Of a stretch of 64,000 nucleotides of DNA, positions 12,229-21,445 are shown piece after piece (position 1 is the first letter of the stretch; the number at the start of each line of letters is the position of its first letter). The stretch comes from Bordetella trematum (GTDB lineage: Bacteria > Pseudomonadota > Gammaproteobacteria > Burkholderiales > Burkholderiaceae_B), in NCBI RefSeq assembly GCF_900078335.1, contig NZ_FKBR01000009.1:124131-188130 (forward strand), in the 5' to 3' direction. The position numbers and the translations under genes are program-made. The notes beneath the pieces were generated by a model. That model had not been told where the DNA came from and made no database searches. It saw only the letters and a program-made list of their open reading frames with translations.

Positions 12229-12894
12229 TCAGGCGGGCAGGGACGGGGCGTATTGGGCTTGCTCGGATTGCTGCTTGCGGTGGAACTCGACGATGTGGCG
12301 CACGACTTTTTCGGGGTCGTCTTCAATGATGAAGAGATCCAGGTCCTGGGCGCCGATCATGCCGTTGGCGCGCAGTTGATCGGCCATCCAGTCGACCAGA
12401 CCGTGCCAGAATTCGCTGCCGACCAGCACGATGGGCGCTGGCGGCACCTTGCCGGTCTGGATCAGCGTGAGGGCCTCGAAAAGCTCATCCATGGTGCCGA
12501 AACCACCCGGCAGCGATACATAGGCCATGCTGTGCATGAAGAAGGCCGTCTTGCGCGACGAGAAATACTCGAACGAAAGACAGATGGTCTGGAAGCCGTT
12601 GTGATGCGCTTCGTGGGGCAGGCTGATATTCAGCCCCACGCTGGTGCCGCCGGCCTCGAAGGCGCCCTTATTGGCGGCTTCCATGATGCCGGGGCCGCCG
12701 CCGGCGATCACGGCAAAGCCCTCGCGCGCGAAGGCCGCAGCAATGGCGCTGGCGGTGGCGTAGTATGGTGAGTCACGACTCACGCGGGCGCTGCCGAAGA
12801 CGCTGACGGCCGGGCCGATGTCCGCCAGCTTTTCGGCGGCGACCCGTATCTCTGACATAATCACCGGAATTTGTTTGTCGGCGGGTGTGTCCAT
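12229..12894 (-). CDS. LOG family protein (TIGR00730-type, putative nucleotide 5'-monophosphate nucleosidase)
   Basis: A 221-residue Rossmann-fold protein with the LOG signature PGGFGTMDE and the family segments VSVFGSARVS, VIAGGGPGIMEAANKGAFEAGG and FEYFSSRKTAF. LOG proteins release free cytokinin base from the riboside monophosphate in plants and some bacteria; in most proteobacteria the physiological substrate is unsettled (AMP and related nucleotides are cleaved by some members). I took ATG 12894 (AAGGCAGAG upstream); 12912 and 12858 are alternatives. The gene is divergent from polA with only 16 bases between starts, so promoters must lie within the coding regions. Confidence 0.88.
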   Translation of the reverse strand: MDTPADKQIPVIMSEIRVAAEKLADIGPAVSVFGSARVSRDSPYYATASAIAAAFAREGFAVIAGGGPGIMEAANKGAFEAGGTSVGLNISLPHEAHHNGFQTICLSFEYFSSRKTAFFMHSMAYVSLPGGFGTMDELFEALTLIQTGKVPPAPIVLVGSEFWHGLVDWMADQLRANGMIGAQDLDLFIIEDDPEKVVRHIVEFHRKQQSEQAQYAPSLPA

Positions 12895-12910
12895 CTCTGC
12901 CTTTATAACC

Positions 12911-15631
12911 ATGAAAAAAACCTTGTTGCTGGTAGACGGTTCGAGTTACTTGTACCGCGCTTTCCATGCGATGCCGGATCTGCGCAACGCCCAGGGCGAA
13001 CCGACCGGGGCGCTGTACGGCGTCATCAATATGCTGCGCAAACTGGTGCAAGACCACCAGGCAGAGTATGCCGCATGTATTTTCGATGCGCGCGGCAAGA
13101 CCTTTCGCGACGACCTCTACCCCGAATATAAATCGCACCGTCCGCCCATGCCGCCTGACCTGGCGGCGCAGATCGAACCCATCCATGCAGCCGTGCGGGC
13201 GCTGGGCTGGCCGGTCTTTGCCGTGGAGGGCGTGGAGGCCGACGATATCATCGCCACGCTGGCGTTGCGCGCCACCGAGCAGGGTTGGCACACGATCGTC
13301 TCCACGGGCGACAAGGATCTGGCCCAGTTGGTCAATCCGCAGGTGACGCTGGTCAACACCATGACCAGCGAGACGCTGGACGAAGCCGGCGTGATCAACA
13401 AATTCGGGGTGCCGGCAGAGCGCATCGTCGACTACCTGATGCTGGTGGGCGATACCGTGGACAACGTGCCGGGCGTGACCAAGGTCGGGCCCAAGACGGC
13501 GGTCAAATGGCTGACCGAATACGGCACCATCGACAATCTGGTGGCGCATGCCGATTCCATCAAGGGCGTGGCGGGCAACAATCTGCGCGAGGCCATCCCC
13601 AACTTTCCGCTGACGCGGCAGTTGCTCACCGTCAAGGATGACTGTGACCTGAGCGCTGTGCTGTCCTCGCCGCAAGAGCTGGCCATGGGTACGGTCGATA
13701 CCGCGACCCTGAGCGAACTGTACGACCGCTATGGCTTTCGCACCTGGCTGCGCGAGCTCTCGGGCGATGCCGAACGCGTGCCGGCAGGCGATGCCCGCGT
13801 AGTGGCCGCCGCCCATGCCGCGCCGGTGGCGGCCGACTACGAGATCATCACGGAGTGGCCGCAATTCGAAGCCTGGCTGGAGCGCCTGAATCAGGCCGAG
13901 CTGGTGGCATTGGATACCGAGACCACCTCTCTGGATGGGATGCAGGCGCGGCTGGTGGGCATGTCCATGGCCGTCACGCCCGGGCAGGCCTGCTATCTGC
14001 CCCTGGCGCACCGAGGTCCGGAGGCTGGCGTGCAGCTGCCCAAGCAGGAGGTGCTGGAGCGCCTGCGCGACTGGCTGCAGGATCCGGCGCGTCCCAAATT
14101 GCTGCACCATGCCAAGTACGATACGCATGTCTTCGCCAACGAAGGGGTGACGCTGCGCGGCGTCACGGAAGACACCATGCTGCAGGCCTACGTGCTGGAG
14201 TCGCACCGTGGTGTGGGCCTGAACGACCTGGCGCAACGCTATCTGGGCCGCACCGGCGTCAACTATGAGGACCTGTGCGGCAAGGGGGCCAAGCAGATCG
14301 GCTTCGATGAGGTGGCAACCGAGACGGCCGGGTTCTATGCCGCGGAAGATGCCGATTTCACCTTGCAGCTGCATCATGCTCTGCGTCCGCTGGTGGCCGC
14401 CGACACTGGGCTGGAGCGCATCTATCGCCTGGAGCTGGAGGTCTCGCGCGTACTGGTGGTGGTCGAGCGCAACGGCGTGAAGGTCGACGCCGAAGAGCTG
14501 GGTCGCCAGAGCCATGCCCTGGGGCGCGAGATGCTTGCGCTGGAGCAGCGCGCCTATGAGCTGGCCGGGCAACCGTTCAACCTGAATTCCCCCAAGCAGT
14601 TGGGGGAAATCCTGTTCGGCCGCATGGGAATGCCGGTGGTGCGCAAGACCGCCGGTGGCGCGCCGTCGACCGACGAGGAGGTGTTGTCCAAACTGGCTCA
14701 GGACTACCCTTTGCCGCAGGTGCTGCTCGAGTACCGTGGCCTGTCCAAGCTCAAGTCCACCTACACCGACAAGCTGCCGCGCATGATCAACGCGGACACC
14801 GGGCGGGTGCATACCCATTATTCGCAGACCGCGGTCATCACCGGGAGACTGGCGTCCTCGGATCCCAACCTGCAGAACATTCCGGTCCGCACCGAAGCCG
14901 GCCGCCGCGTGCGGGAGGCCTTCGTCGCGGGCGAGGGGCGGCAGCTGCTATCGGCCGACTACTCGCAGATCGAGTTGCGCATCATGGCGCATGTTTCCGA
15001 TGATGCGAACCTGCAGCGTGCCTTTGCCGCCGGCGAGGACATCCACCGCGCCACGGCGTCGGAGGTGTTCGGCGTGCCGCTGGCCGAGGTCAGCAGCGAG
15101 CAGCGCCGTGCAGCCAAGGCGATCAACTTCGGCCTGATCTATGGCATGAGCGTGTTCGGCCTGGCCTCCAACCTGGGTATTACGCGCGATGCCGCGCAGG
15201 CCTACATCGACCGCTATTTCACCCGGTATCCGGGCGTGGCGCGCTACATGGACGAAACCCGCCTGCTGGCGCGCGAGCAGGGTTATGTCGAGACGGTGTT
15301 CGGCCGCCGCTTGCAGCTGCCGGACATCAAGGCGGCATCCGGCCCGCGCCGTCAGGGCGCCGAACGCGCCGCCATCAATGCGCCGATGCAGGGTACGGCC
15401 GCTGATCTGATCAAGATGGCGATGGTGGCGGTGCAGGACTGGCTCGTCGACGAGAAGCTGCAGACCCGTCTCATCATGCAGGTTCACGATGAACTGGTGC
15501 TTGAGGCCCCTGATGCCGAAGTCGGGCGGGTGCGCGAGATGGTGCCTCGCCTGATGAGCGAGGTGGCCGAGCTGCGGGTGCCGCTGGTGGCCGAAATCGG
15601 CGCGGGCCATAACTGGGAACAGGCCCATTGA
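12911..15631 (+). CDS. polA: DNA polymerase I
   Basis: The 906-residue enzyme acts in Okazaki fragment processing and repair. Three modules are visible: an N-terminal 5'-3' flap exonuclease (~1-290; starts MKKTLLLVDGSSYLYRAFHAM, with EADDIIATLA and STGDKDLAQLV), a proofreading 3'-5' exonuclease with intact acidic residues (ALDTETTSLD, HHAKYDTH, YAAEDADFT), and the family-A polymerase (~530-906; SADYSQIELRIMAH motif A, RRAAKAINFGLIYGMS motif B, QVHDELVLE motif C). Start ATG 12911 gives the conserved N-terminus. All catalytic motifs look intact, so it is full length and functional. Confidence 0.98.
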   Translation: MKKTLLLVDGSSYLYRAFHAMPDLRNAQGEPTGALYGVINMLRKLVQDHQAEYAACIFDARGKTFRDDLYPEYKSHRPPMPPDLAAQIEPIHAAVRALGWPVFAVEGVEADDIIATLALRATEQGWHTIVSTGDKDLAQLVNPQVTLVNTMTSETLDEAGVINKFGVPAERIVDYLMLVGDTVDNVPGVTKVGPKTAVKWLTEYGTIDNLVAHADSIKGVAGNNLREAIPNFPLTRQLLTVKDDCDLSAVLSSPQELAMGTVDTATLSELYDRYGFRTWLRELSGDAERVPAGDARVVAAAHAAPVAADYEIITEWPQFEAWLERLNQAELVALDTETTSLDGMQARLVGMSMAVTPGQACYLPLAHRGPEAGVQLPKQEVLERLRDWLQDPARPKLLHHAKYDTHVFANEGVTLRGVTEDTMLQAYVLESHRGVGLNDLAQRYLGRTGVNYEDLCGKGAKQIGFDEVATETAGFYAAEDADFTLQLHHALRPLVAADTGLERIYRLELEVSRVLVVVERNGVKVDAEELGRQSHALGREMLALEQRAYELAGQPFNLNSPKQLGEILFGRMGMPVVRKTAGGAPSTDEEVLSKLAQDYPLPQVLLEYRGLSKLKSTYTDKLPRMINADTGRVHTHYSQTAVITGRLASSDPNLQNIPVRTEAGRRVREAFVAGEGRQLLSADYSQIELRIMAHVSDDANLQRAFAAGEDIHRATASEVFGVPLAEVSSEQRRAAKAINFGLIYGMSVFGLASNLGITRDAAQAYIDRYFTRYPGVARYMDETRLLAREQGYVETVFGRRLQLPDIKAASGPRRQGAERAAINAPMQGTAADLIKMAMVAVQDWLVDEKLQTRLIMQVHDELVLEAPDAEVGRVREMVPRLMSEVAELRVPLVAEIGAGHNWEQAH

Positions 15632-15711
15632 TGCCTGAACCGGTCCGGCAGGGCGCCGGGCCGGCGGGCTCCTTGCGGGAAGGCAGGCGCATTTGTCCCG
15701 CGCCTCGGATT

Positions 15712-15729
15712 GCAATAATATAATATTGC
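15712..15729. promoter_or_regulatory. Imperfect palindrome, candidate metalloregulator operator ahead of ZIP gene
   Basis: GCAATAATA at 15712-15720 faces TAATATTGC at 15721-15729, matching at eight of nine positions. The site is AT-rich inside GC-rich DNA, 55 bases before the ZIP transporter ATG, where a Zur- or MntR/Fur-type repressor could act. Assignment to a particular regulator is inference. Confidence 0.45.
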
Positions 15730-15784
15730 GTTATCTCCCTGCTCCTCCTCATCCACGGCCCAACGCCCTGCGCGACCCATTCCC

Positions 15785-16633
15785 ATGCTGCTGCTCTGGA
15801 TCATTCTGGCCACCGTCGCCGGCGGCCTGATCGCCGTGTCTATCGCCCACTGGCTGGCGTATCGTGTCTTCGCCCGCTATCTGCACCATATGGTCAGCCT
15901 GTCAGTGGGGGTGCTGCTTTCCGTGGCGCTGCTGCATCTGTTGCCCGAGGCCTTCGAGGCGGCGCAGGCCAGCGCCCATACGCTGTTCGGCCTGATGCTG
16001 GCCAGCCTGATCGGCTTTTTCGTGCTCGAGAAGATAGCCCTGCTGCGCCACAGCCATCACCATGAGCACGATGGTCATCACCATCATCATGGGCATGATC
16101 GTCACGAGGCCGGCCGGGGCGGGGTGCTGATCCTGGTGGGCAGTTCGCTGCACAACCTGTGCGACGGTGTGCTGGTGGCGGCGGCCTTCCTGACCGACCC
16201 CATGCTGGGGGTGCTGACAGCGGCGTCCATCATCATTCACGAAGTGCCCCACAAGCTGGGCGATTTCGTGGTCCTGATCAATGCCGGATTGACGCGCCAG
16301 CGCGCCTTCGGGCTCATCCTTTTCACCAGCCTATGCACTGCCATCGGTGGCGGTGTAGGATACTTCGTGCTGCAGGAAGCGCAGACACTGGTGCCTTACG
16401 TGCTGGTGGTCGCAGCCAGCAGCTTCCTTTATATCTCGGTCGCCGATCTCATCCCGCAGATGCACGAGCGCGTGACCCTGGCGGACGCCGTGCCGCAGCT
16501 GTTGCTGGTCGGACTGGGAGTGCTCGTGATCTATGGCGTGACCTCTCTGCTGCACCATGGCCATGTCCATGAGCACGATCACGACCATGCGCAGGAAACG
16601 CCGGCGCTTCACCCGGGGCATTCGCGGCACTGA
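15785..16633 (+). CDS. ZIP family divalent metal (zinc) transporter
   Basis: A 282-residue inner-membrane protein with about eight predicted TM segments. ZIP features are the conserved polar helix HNLCDGVLVAAAF (after SSLHNL), and TAASIIIHEVPHKLGDFVVLINAG, whose His/Glu/Asn residues build the transport site. Between TM3 and TM4 there is a His-rich cytoplasmic loop (~residues 93-115, repeated HHHH/HxH), and the C-terminus is again His-rich (HEHDHDH), typical of zinc-handling ZIPs. It probably imports Zn2+ or other divalent metal ions. An AT-rich palindrome upstream suggests metal-dependent repression. It is separated from polA by 153 bases. Confidence 0.9.
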   Translation: MLLLWIILATVAGGLIAVSIAHWLAYRVFARYLHHMVSLSVGVLLSVALLHLLPEAFEAAQASAHTLFGLMLASLIGFFVLEKIALLRHSHHHEHDGHHHHHGHDRHEAGRGGVLILVGSSLHNLCDGVLVAAAFLTDPMLGVLTAASIIIHEVPHKLGDFVVLINAGLTRQRAFGLILFTSLCTAIGGGVGYFVLQEAQTLVPYVLVVAASSFLYISVADLIPQMHERVTLADAVPQLLLVGLGVLVIYGVTSLLHHGHVHEHDHDHAQETPALHPGHSRH

Positions 16634-16672
16634 AACCGGGAAGCGGCGGCCGGTCTTTCGGAGACTGTCCCC

Positions 16673-17467
16673 ATGTCCTTTGCTGCCGCTGCCGGCACCC
16701 CGGCTTCCACGACCCTGCATACCGACACTGAAGGCCTGGTGCACGGGGAGTTTGCCCTGCCGGTCCATGACGGTACCCAGGATGCCTACTATGCCGCGCC
16801 GCAAGGGGTGCAGGGTGCGCCCGTCGTCCTGGTGGTGCAGGAGATTTTCGGGCTGCACGAGCATATCCGCGATCTTTGCCGGCGTCTGGCCAAGGCAGGC
16901 TACTTCGCCGTGTCGAGCAACCTGTATCAGCGCCAGGGCGATGCCTCCAAATATCACGATATTCCGACGCTGGTGGCCGAGATCGTGTCCAAGGTGTCCG
17001 ACGAGCAGGTCTATGCCGACCTGGACGCAGCGGTGGCCTGGGCCCGTGCGCAGGGGGCCGATGTCTCGCGTCTGGGCGTGACGGGCTTCTGCTGGGGCGG
17101 GCGGGCCACCTGGATGTACGCGGCTCACAATCCGCAGGTCAAGGCGGCGGTCGCCTGGTACGGCAAGCTCTCCAGCGGCCACGGCCCGCTGATCAAGGCG
17201 GTGCCGCTGGATATTGCCGGCCAGGTGCATGCGCCAGTCCTTGGGCTGTATGGCGGCCAGGACAGCAGCATCCCGCTGGCCGATGTCGAAGCCATGCAGG
17301 CCCGCCTGGCCGAAGGCAACGCTGCGGCGCGGGCGTCGCGCTTCGTGGTGTATCCCGACGCCGGCCATGCTTTCCTGGCCGATTACCGCCCCAGCTATGT
17401 GGCGGCCGATGCCCGCGATGGCTGGGCGCGCATGCTGGAGTGGTTCGAGCGCTACCTGAAGGCCTGA
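16673..17467 (+). CDS. Dienelactone hydrolase family protein
   Basis: A 264-residue alpha/beta hydrolase. The nucleophile elbow is GFCWGG with Cys140, the Cys-type nucleophile of dienelactone hydrolases; an Asp (GGQDSSIP) and His (DAGHAFLADY) complete the triad. The segment VLVVQEIFGLHEHIRD is also family-typical. No catechol/chlorocatechol pathway genes flank it, so the substrate cannot be deduced; many housekeeping DLH-like proteins are of unknown role. It starts 39 bases after the ZIP gene and is convergent with the Na/Pi transporter. Confidence 0.9.
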   Translation: MSFAAAAGTPASTTLHTDTEGLVHGEFALPVHDGTQDAYYAAPQGVQGAPVVLVVQEIFGLHEHIRDLCRRLAKAGYFAVSSNLYQRQGDASKYHDIPTLVAEIVSKVSDEQVYADLDAAVAWARAQGADVSRLGVTGFCWGGRATWMYAAHNPQVKAAVAWYGKLSSGHGPLIKAVPLDIAGQVHAPVLGLYGGQDSSIPLADVEAMQARLAEGNAAARASRFVVYPDAGHAFLADYRPSYVAADARDGWARMLEWFERYLKA

Positions 17468-17483
17468 GCGCCGGCGCGCGGCC

Positions 17484-19148
17484 TCACACCGAGGTGGCGT
17501 CGCGCAGCCGGCTGGGCAGCAGTTCCCCGTGGCGGGCCAGCAGCGGATAGGCCGAAGCCTCGACCAGATAGGTATTGATCCCCTTCATGTCGCGCAGGAT
17601 GTCCAGATAGAGGGCGCCGGCTTCGGCGGCGTCGACCTCGCCGCTTTTTATCTTTTGCAGATGGGATTCGGCCGCCTCGGATTCCAGCATGCGAAAGCGC
17701 GTCTTCTCACCGGCCAGTGCGCGGGCCTGGCGCAGGTCGTCGTTGACGAACAGCGCGGCGGCCTGACGCTGATTGGCGATCAGTTCCCCAAGCGTCTCGT
17801 CCACGTGGGTGCGTTGTTCGGGCGCAAGCTGCAGACTCAGCTTGCGCAGCCGCGCCACGTGGCCCAGCAAACCGTGATAGGCGACATCGGCGGCGTGGCC
17901 GATATTGCTGACATAGGCGAGGACGGCATCGAGCTGCTGGCGGTCGGCCTGGGTCATGTTTTCCTGGTCCAGCGTGGCCACGTAGGTGGTGATGGCCGTC
18001 TCCAGCTTGTCGATGGCCTGATCCAGCTGGCGGGCCTGGATCAGGCGATGCCGGTTATCCCGCTTGAAACCTGCGCGTGAATAGAGCAGCAGGGTTTGCA
18101 GCATGTCGGTCATGCGCAAGGCCTCGCGACGGGCGTTGCCCAGCGCCACGGCCGGCACGTCGTGAGCCGATTCATCGAGGTATTGCGGGCGGGCCGGGTC
18201 GTTGGGGTCCACGCGCTTGGGCAGCCAGCGGGTCAGCAGCGCGCCATAGGGGGTGAGCAGCGGCAGGAACACCGCCGCCACGGCGATATTGAAAATGGTA
18301 TGGAAATTGGCCACCGCGTGGCCCGGATCGCTGGCCATCCCGCTCAGGAAGGGCGTGACCCAGGGCAGCAGCACCAGGCCGGCGAGCACGCCGGCCACGC
18401 GGGTGAGCAGGTTGCCCATGGGAAGGCGCCGCGAGGCGGGATCATCGCCGCTGACGCCTTCGAGCATGGGGTTGACGGCTGTGCCGAGGTTGGCGCCCAG
18501 CACCAGGGCAAAAGCCAGCTCCATGTCGACCACGCCATGGCTGACGAGTGACATCACCAAGACAACGACCGCGACGCTGGAGTGGGCCGCCCAGGTGATC
18601 GCCGCCGAGATCAGTACCGCCAGCACGGGTTGTGAGCTCAGGGACTGCAGAATGGTCGACAGCAGCGGGTCCTGTTCTATCGGCTCGAACAAGGCCACCA
18701 GCGAGTGCAGCGACAGCAGCAGCAGGCCCAGGCCGATAAACACCCGCCCGAGATCGCGTGCCCGTCCGGGCGGGTAACGGCGGAACATCCACACGCCTGC
18801 CAGGATCAGGATGGGGGCCAGGGAGGTCAGATCGAATGACAGCAGTTGAACGATCAGGGTCGTGCCGACATTGGCCCCCAGCATGGCGGCCAGCGCGGGC
18901 ACCAGCGCAACGGCTCCGGCCGCGGCGAAGCCGGTGATCATCAGCCCGGTGGCGGTGCTGCTTTGCAAGGCCGCCGTGATGCCCAGCCCCGCCATGAACG
19001 CTCGCGCCCGGGTGCCCAGCGTGCGGCCGAGAAAGGCGTTCAGGGCGGACCCGAAGGCGCGCTGCACACCGGTCTGCACCATGTGGACGCCCCAAAGCAG
19101 CAGGGCCACGTAGCCTGCAAAATCGAGCATGGACAAAACACCTGACAT
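17484..19148 (-). CDS. Na+/Pi cotransporter family protein with PhoU-like C-terminal domain
   Basis: A 554-residue membrane protein of the NptA/YjbB type. The N-terminal ~310 residues hold two inverted Na_Pi_cotrans repeats with the QSSTATGLMITGF and AAHSSVAVVVLVMSL motifs. The C-terminal ~220 residues are helical and PhoU-like, with no membrane segments. YjbB-type proteins are linked to phosphate export or uptake (established for the E. coli homologue as export). The ATG at 19148 has GAGGAG upstream. It stands alone: divergent from sdaA and convergent with the DLH gene. Confidence 0.93.
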   Translation of the reverse strand: MSGVLSMLDFAGYVALLLWGVHMVQTGVQRAFGSALNAFLGRTLGTRARAFMAGLGITAALQSSTATGLMITGFAAAGAVALVPALAAMLGANVGTTLIVQLLSFDLTSLAPILILAGVWMFRRYPPGRARDLGRVFIGLGLLLLSLHSLVALFEPIEQDPLLSTILQSLSSQPVLAVLISAAITWAAHSSVAVVVLVMSLVSHGVVDMELAFALVLGANLGTAVNPMLEGVSGDDPASRRLPMGNLLTRVAGVLAGLVLLPWVTPFLSGMASDPGHAVANFHTIFNIAVAAVFLPLLTPYGALLTRWLPKRVDPNDPARPQYLDESAHDVPAVALGNARREALRMTDMLQTLLLYSRAGFKRDNRHRLIQARQLDQAIDKLETAITTYVATLDQENMTQADRQQLDAVLAYVSNIGHAADVAYHGLLGHVARLRKLSLQLAPEQRTHVDETLGELIANQRQAAALFVNDDLRQARALAGEKTRFRMLESEAAESHLQKIKSGEVDAAEAGALYLDILRDMKGINTYLVEASAYPLLARHGELLPSRLRDATSV

Positions 19149-19334
19149 AGCACTCCTCTGCCCGCTGCATCCGATGCATTCGCGGGAATGGTCAGAGATT
19201 GAAACAACCCGTCCATCATCGCATGGCCGCGCGCCGGAAGGGAAATCTCGCGCTGGCAGGCGCCTTGCGCCCGCGTATCATGCATTCCATCGCCGCTGAC
19301 ACTGGCGTTGGCGGCTTCTTCCCGGGAGCCCAGC

Positions 19335-20726
19335 ATGGCCGTTTCAGTCTTTGATTTGTTCAAAATTGGCATCGGCCCGTCCAGTTCGCATACGGTTGGG
19401 CCGATGCGGGCGGCGCTGCTGTATGTGCAAGGTCTGGAACGCGATGGGCTGTTGCCCGATGTGGCCACTTTGCGCTGCGAGCTGTATGGCTCGCTGGGGG
19501 CGACAGGGAAAGGGCACGGCACCGACAAGGGGGTCATGCTGGGCCTGATGGGCGAGGCGCCCGATACGGTCGATCCCGCCGCCATCGCCGGCATGCTGCA
19601 AGCCGTGCGCGCCAGCCGTTCGCTGCCGGTGCTGGGGCGTCATCCGGTGCCGTTCATCGAGAAGGATCACCTGCTTTTCTACCGCCGCGAGGCCTTGCCC
19701 GAGCATCCCAATGGCATGAAGTTTCACGCCTTCGACGCGCAAGGGGCCTGTTTGCGCGAAGCGCGCTATCTGTCGGTGGGCGGCGGCTTCGTGGTGACCT
19801 CGGGGGCGCCCAACAGCCAGGTCATGGCCGCCCACGACCAGATGCCGTTTCCATTTCGCAGCGGCCGCGAACTCCTGGCCATGTGCCAGGAGAGCGGGCT
19901 GTCCGTGGCTGGGCTGATGATGCGCAATGAGCTCACCTGGCGCAGCCGCGAGGCGGTCGAGGCGGGGCTGGACCGGATCTGGGCCGTGATGCAGGCATGC
20001 GTGAACCGGGGTTGCGGCATCGGCCACCCGCAGGCCGATGGCGAGTTGCCCGGGCCGCTGAAGGTGCGGCGCCGTGCGCCGGAACTCTATCGCAGCCTGA
20101 CCCTGCGCGCCGAGCGGGCGCTGTCCGATCCCTTGTCGGTCATGGATTGGGTGAATCTGTATGCCATGGCGGTCAACGAAGAGAACGCCGCGGGCGGCCG
20201 GGTCGTGACGGCGCCCACCAATGGCGCAGCCGGCATCATTCCGGCCGTGCTGCATTATTACGATCGTTTCGCCCCCTCGGCCAATCGCGATGGCATCCAT
20301 GAGTTCCTGCTCACGGCAGCGGCCATCGGGCTGCTCTACAAATACAACGCGTCGATCTCGGGGGCTGAAGTGGGCTGTCAGGGAGAGGTGGGCGTGGCCT
20401 GCTCGATGGCTGCCGCGGGGCTGGCTGCCGTGCAGGGCGGCTCGGTGGCGCAGGTCGAGAATGCCGCGGAGATCGGCATGGAACACAACCTGGGCCTGAC
20501 CTGCGATCCGGTCGGCGGCTTGGTGCAGATTCCGTGCATCGAGCGCAATGCGATGGCTTCGGTCAAGGCCGTCAACGCTGCGCGCATGGCTCTGCGCGGC
20601 GATGGCCATCATTACGTTTCGCTGGATTCGGTCATCAAGACCATGCGTGAAACCGGCGCCGACATGAAAACCAAATACAAAGAGACCGCCCGGGGCGGTC
20701 TCGCGGTCAACATTGTGGAGTGCTGA
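19335..20726 (+). CDS. sdaA: L-serine ammonia-lyase (serine deaminase), single chain, Fe-S type
   Basis: The 463-residue enzyme converts L-serine to pyruvate and ammonia. The beta-like N-terminal domain (starts [20 protein letters not shown]) is fused to the catalytic alpha domain with [15 protein letters not shown]. The oxygen-sensitive [4Fe-4S] cluster cysteines are present: [20 protein letters not shown] and QIPC. The ATG at 19335 yields the canonical N-terminus. Its end is unusual in carrying a perfect hairpin (20682-20702) that reads as a terminator for the opposite gene queH, whose stop is only 6 bases away. Confidence 0.97.
   Translation: MAVSVFDLFKIGIGPSSSHTVGPMRAALLYVQGLERDGLLPDVATLRCELYGSLGATGKGHGTDKGVMLGLMGEAPDTVDPAAIAGMLQAVRASRSLPVLGRHPVPFIEKDHLLFYRREALPEHPNGMKFHAFDAQGACLREARYLSVGGGFVVTSGAPNSQVMAAHDQMPFPFRSGRELLAMCQESGLSVAGLMMRNELTWRSREAVEAGLDRIWAVMQACVNRGCGIGHPQADGELPGPLKVRRRAPELYRSLTLRAERALSDPLSVMDWVNLYAMAVNEENAAGGRVVTAPTNGAAGIIPAVLHYYDRFAPSANRDGIHEFLLTAAAIGLLYKYNASISGAEVGCQGEVGVACSMAAAGLAAVQGGSVAQVENAAEIGMEHNLGLTCDPVGGLVQIPCIERNAMASVKAVNAARMALRGDGHHYVSLDSVIKTMRETGADMKTKYKETARGGLAVNIVEC
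20671..20702 (-). terminator. Terminator of queH embedded in the 3' end of sdaA
   Basis: GAGACCGCC and GGCGGTCTC form a perfect 9-bp stem (20682-20690 with 20694-20702) with loop CGG. Read on the minus strand it is followed by TTTGTATTTGG (20681-20671), a T-rich tail, whereas the plus-strand continuation is not T-rich. It would therefore terminate queH transcripts while encoding the sdaA residues ETARGGL. Confidence 0.65.
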
Positions 20727-20732
20727 ACCCGG

Positions 20733-21407
20733 TTACAGCGACTCTTCGTTGATGAGGTCTTCCTTGCCGTAGAACTTCACGCCGATATGGATGCGCTCGC
20801 GCCCCTGCGAGCGGCGGTGGCGGTTGGTGTCGCGCAGCGAGTATACGCAGCCGCAGTACTCCTGCTGATAGAAGTTCTCGCGCTTGCTGATCTCGATCAT
20901 GCGCTGCGAACCGCCGCCCTTGCGCCAGTTGTAGGTCCAGTAGACCAGATCGTCATAGCGGGCCGCTGCGCGTTCGCCGCAACCGTTGATCTGGTTCATG
21001 TCTTTCCAGCGCGAGATCCCCAGCGAGCTGGTGATCGTGTCGTAGCCATGCTCGTGGGCATAGAGGGCGGTGCGCTCGAAACGCATGTCGAAGCACACGG
21101 TGCAGCGTTCGCCGCGCTCGGGTGCATCTTCCAGGCCTTTGACACGGTCGAACCAGTTGTCCATGTCGTAGTCGGCGTCGATGAACTCGATGCCGTGGGC
21201 TTCGGCAAAGCGGATGTTTTCCTGCTTGCGGATCTCGTATTCCTTAACCGGATGGATGTTCGGGTTGTAGAAATAGATCGCGTAGTCGATGCCCGAAGCC
21301 GTCATGGCTTCCATGACTTCCCCAGAACAGGGCGCGCAGCAGGAGTGCAGCAGCACCTTGCGGCGGCCGGTGGGCAGTTGCAGTTGGGGACGTACGAGTT
21401 CGGACAT
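20733..21407 (-). CDS. queH: Epoxyqueuosine reductase QueH
   Basis: A 224-residue protein of the former DUF208 family that reduces epoxyqueuosine to queuosine in tRNA (GUN anticodons). The cysteine pattern fits Que[12 protein letters not shown] near the N-terminus, [15 protein letters not shown] in the middle and YCGCVYS at the C-terminus, the likely [4Fe-4S] and auxiliary Fe ligands; [14 protein letters not shown] is also characteristic. QueH is non-orthologous to the cobalamin-dependent QueG. It lies 38 bases downstream of glnE on the same strand and is convergent with sdaA. Confidence 0.93.
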   Translation of the reverse strand: MSELVRPQLQLPTGRRKVLLHSCCAPCSGEVMEAMTASGIDYAIYFYNPNIHPVKEYEIRKQENIRFAEAHGIEFIDADYDMDNWFDRVKGLEDAPERGERCTVCFDMRFERTALYAHEHGYDTITSSLGISRWKDMNQINGCGERAAARYDDLVYWTYNWRKGGGSQRMIEISKRENFYQQEYCGCVYSLRDTNRHRRSQGRERIHIGVKFYGKEDLINEESL

Positions 21408-21445
21408 GGCTCCAGGGAGGTAGAAATGGGCGGAAAAGCCCTATT

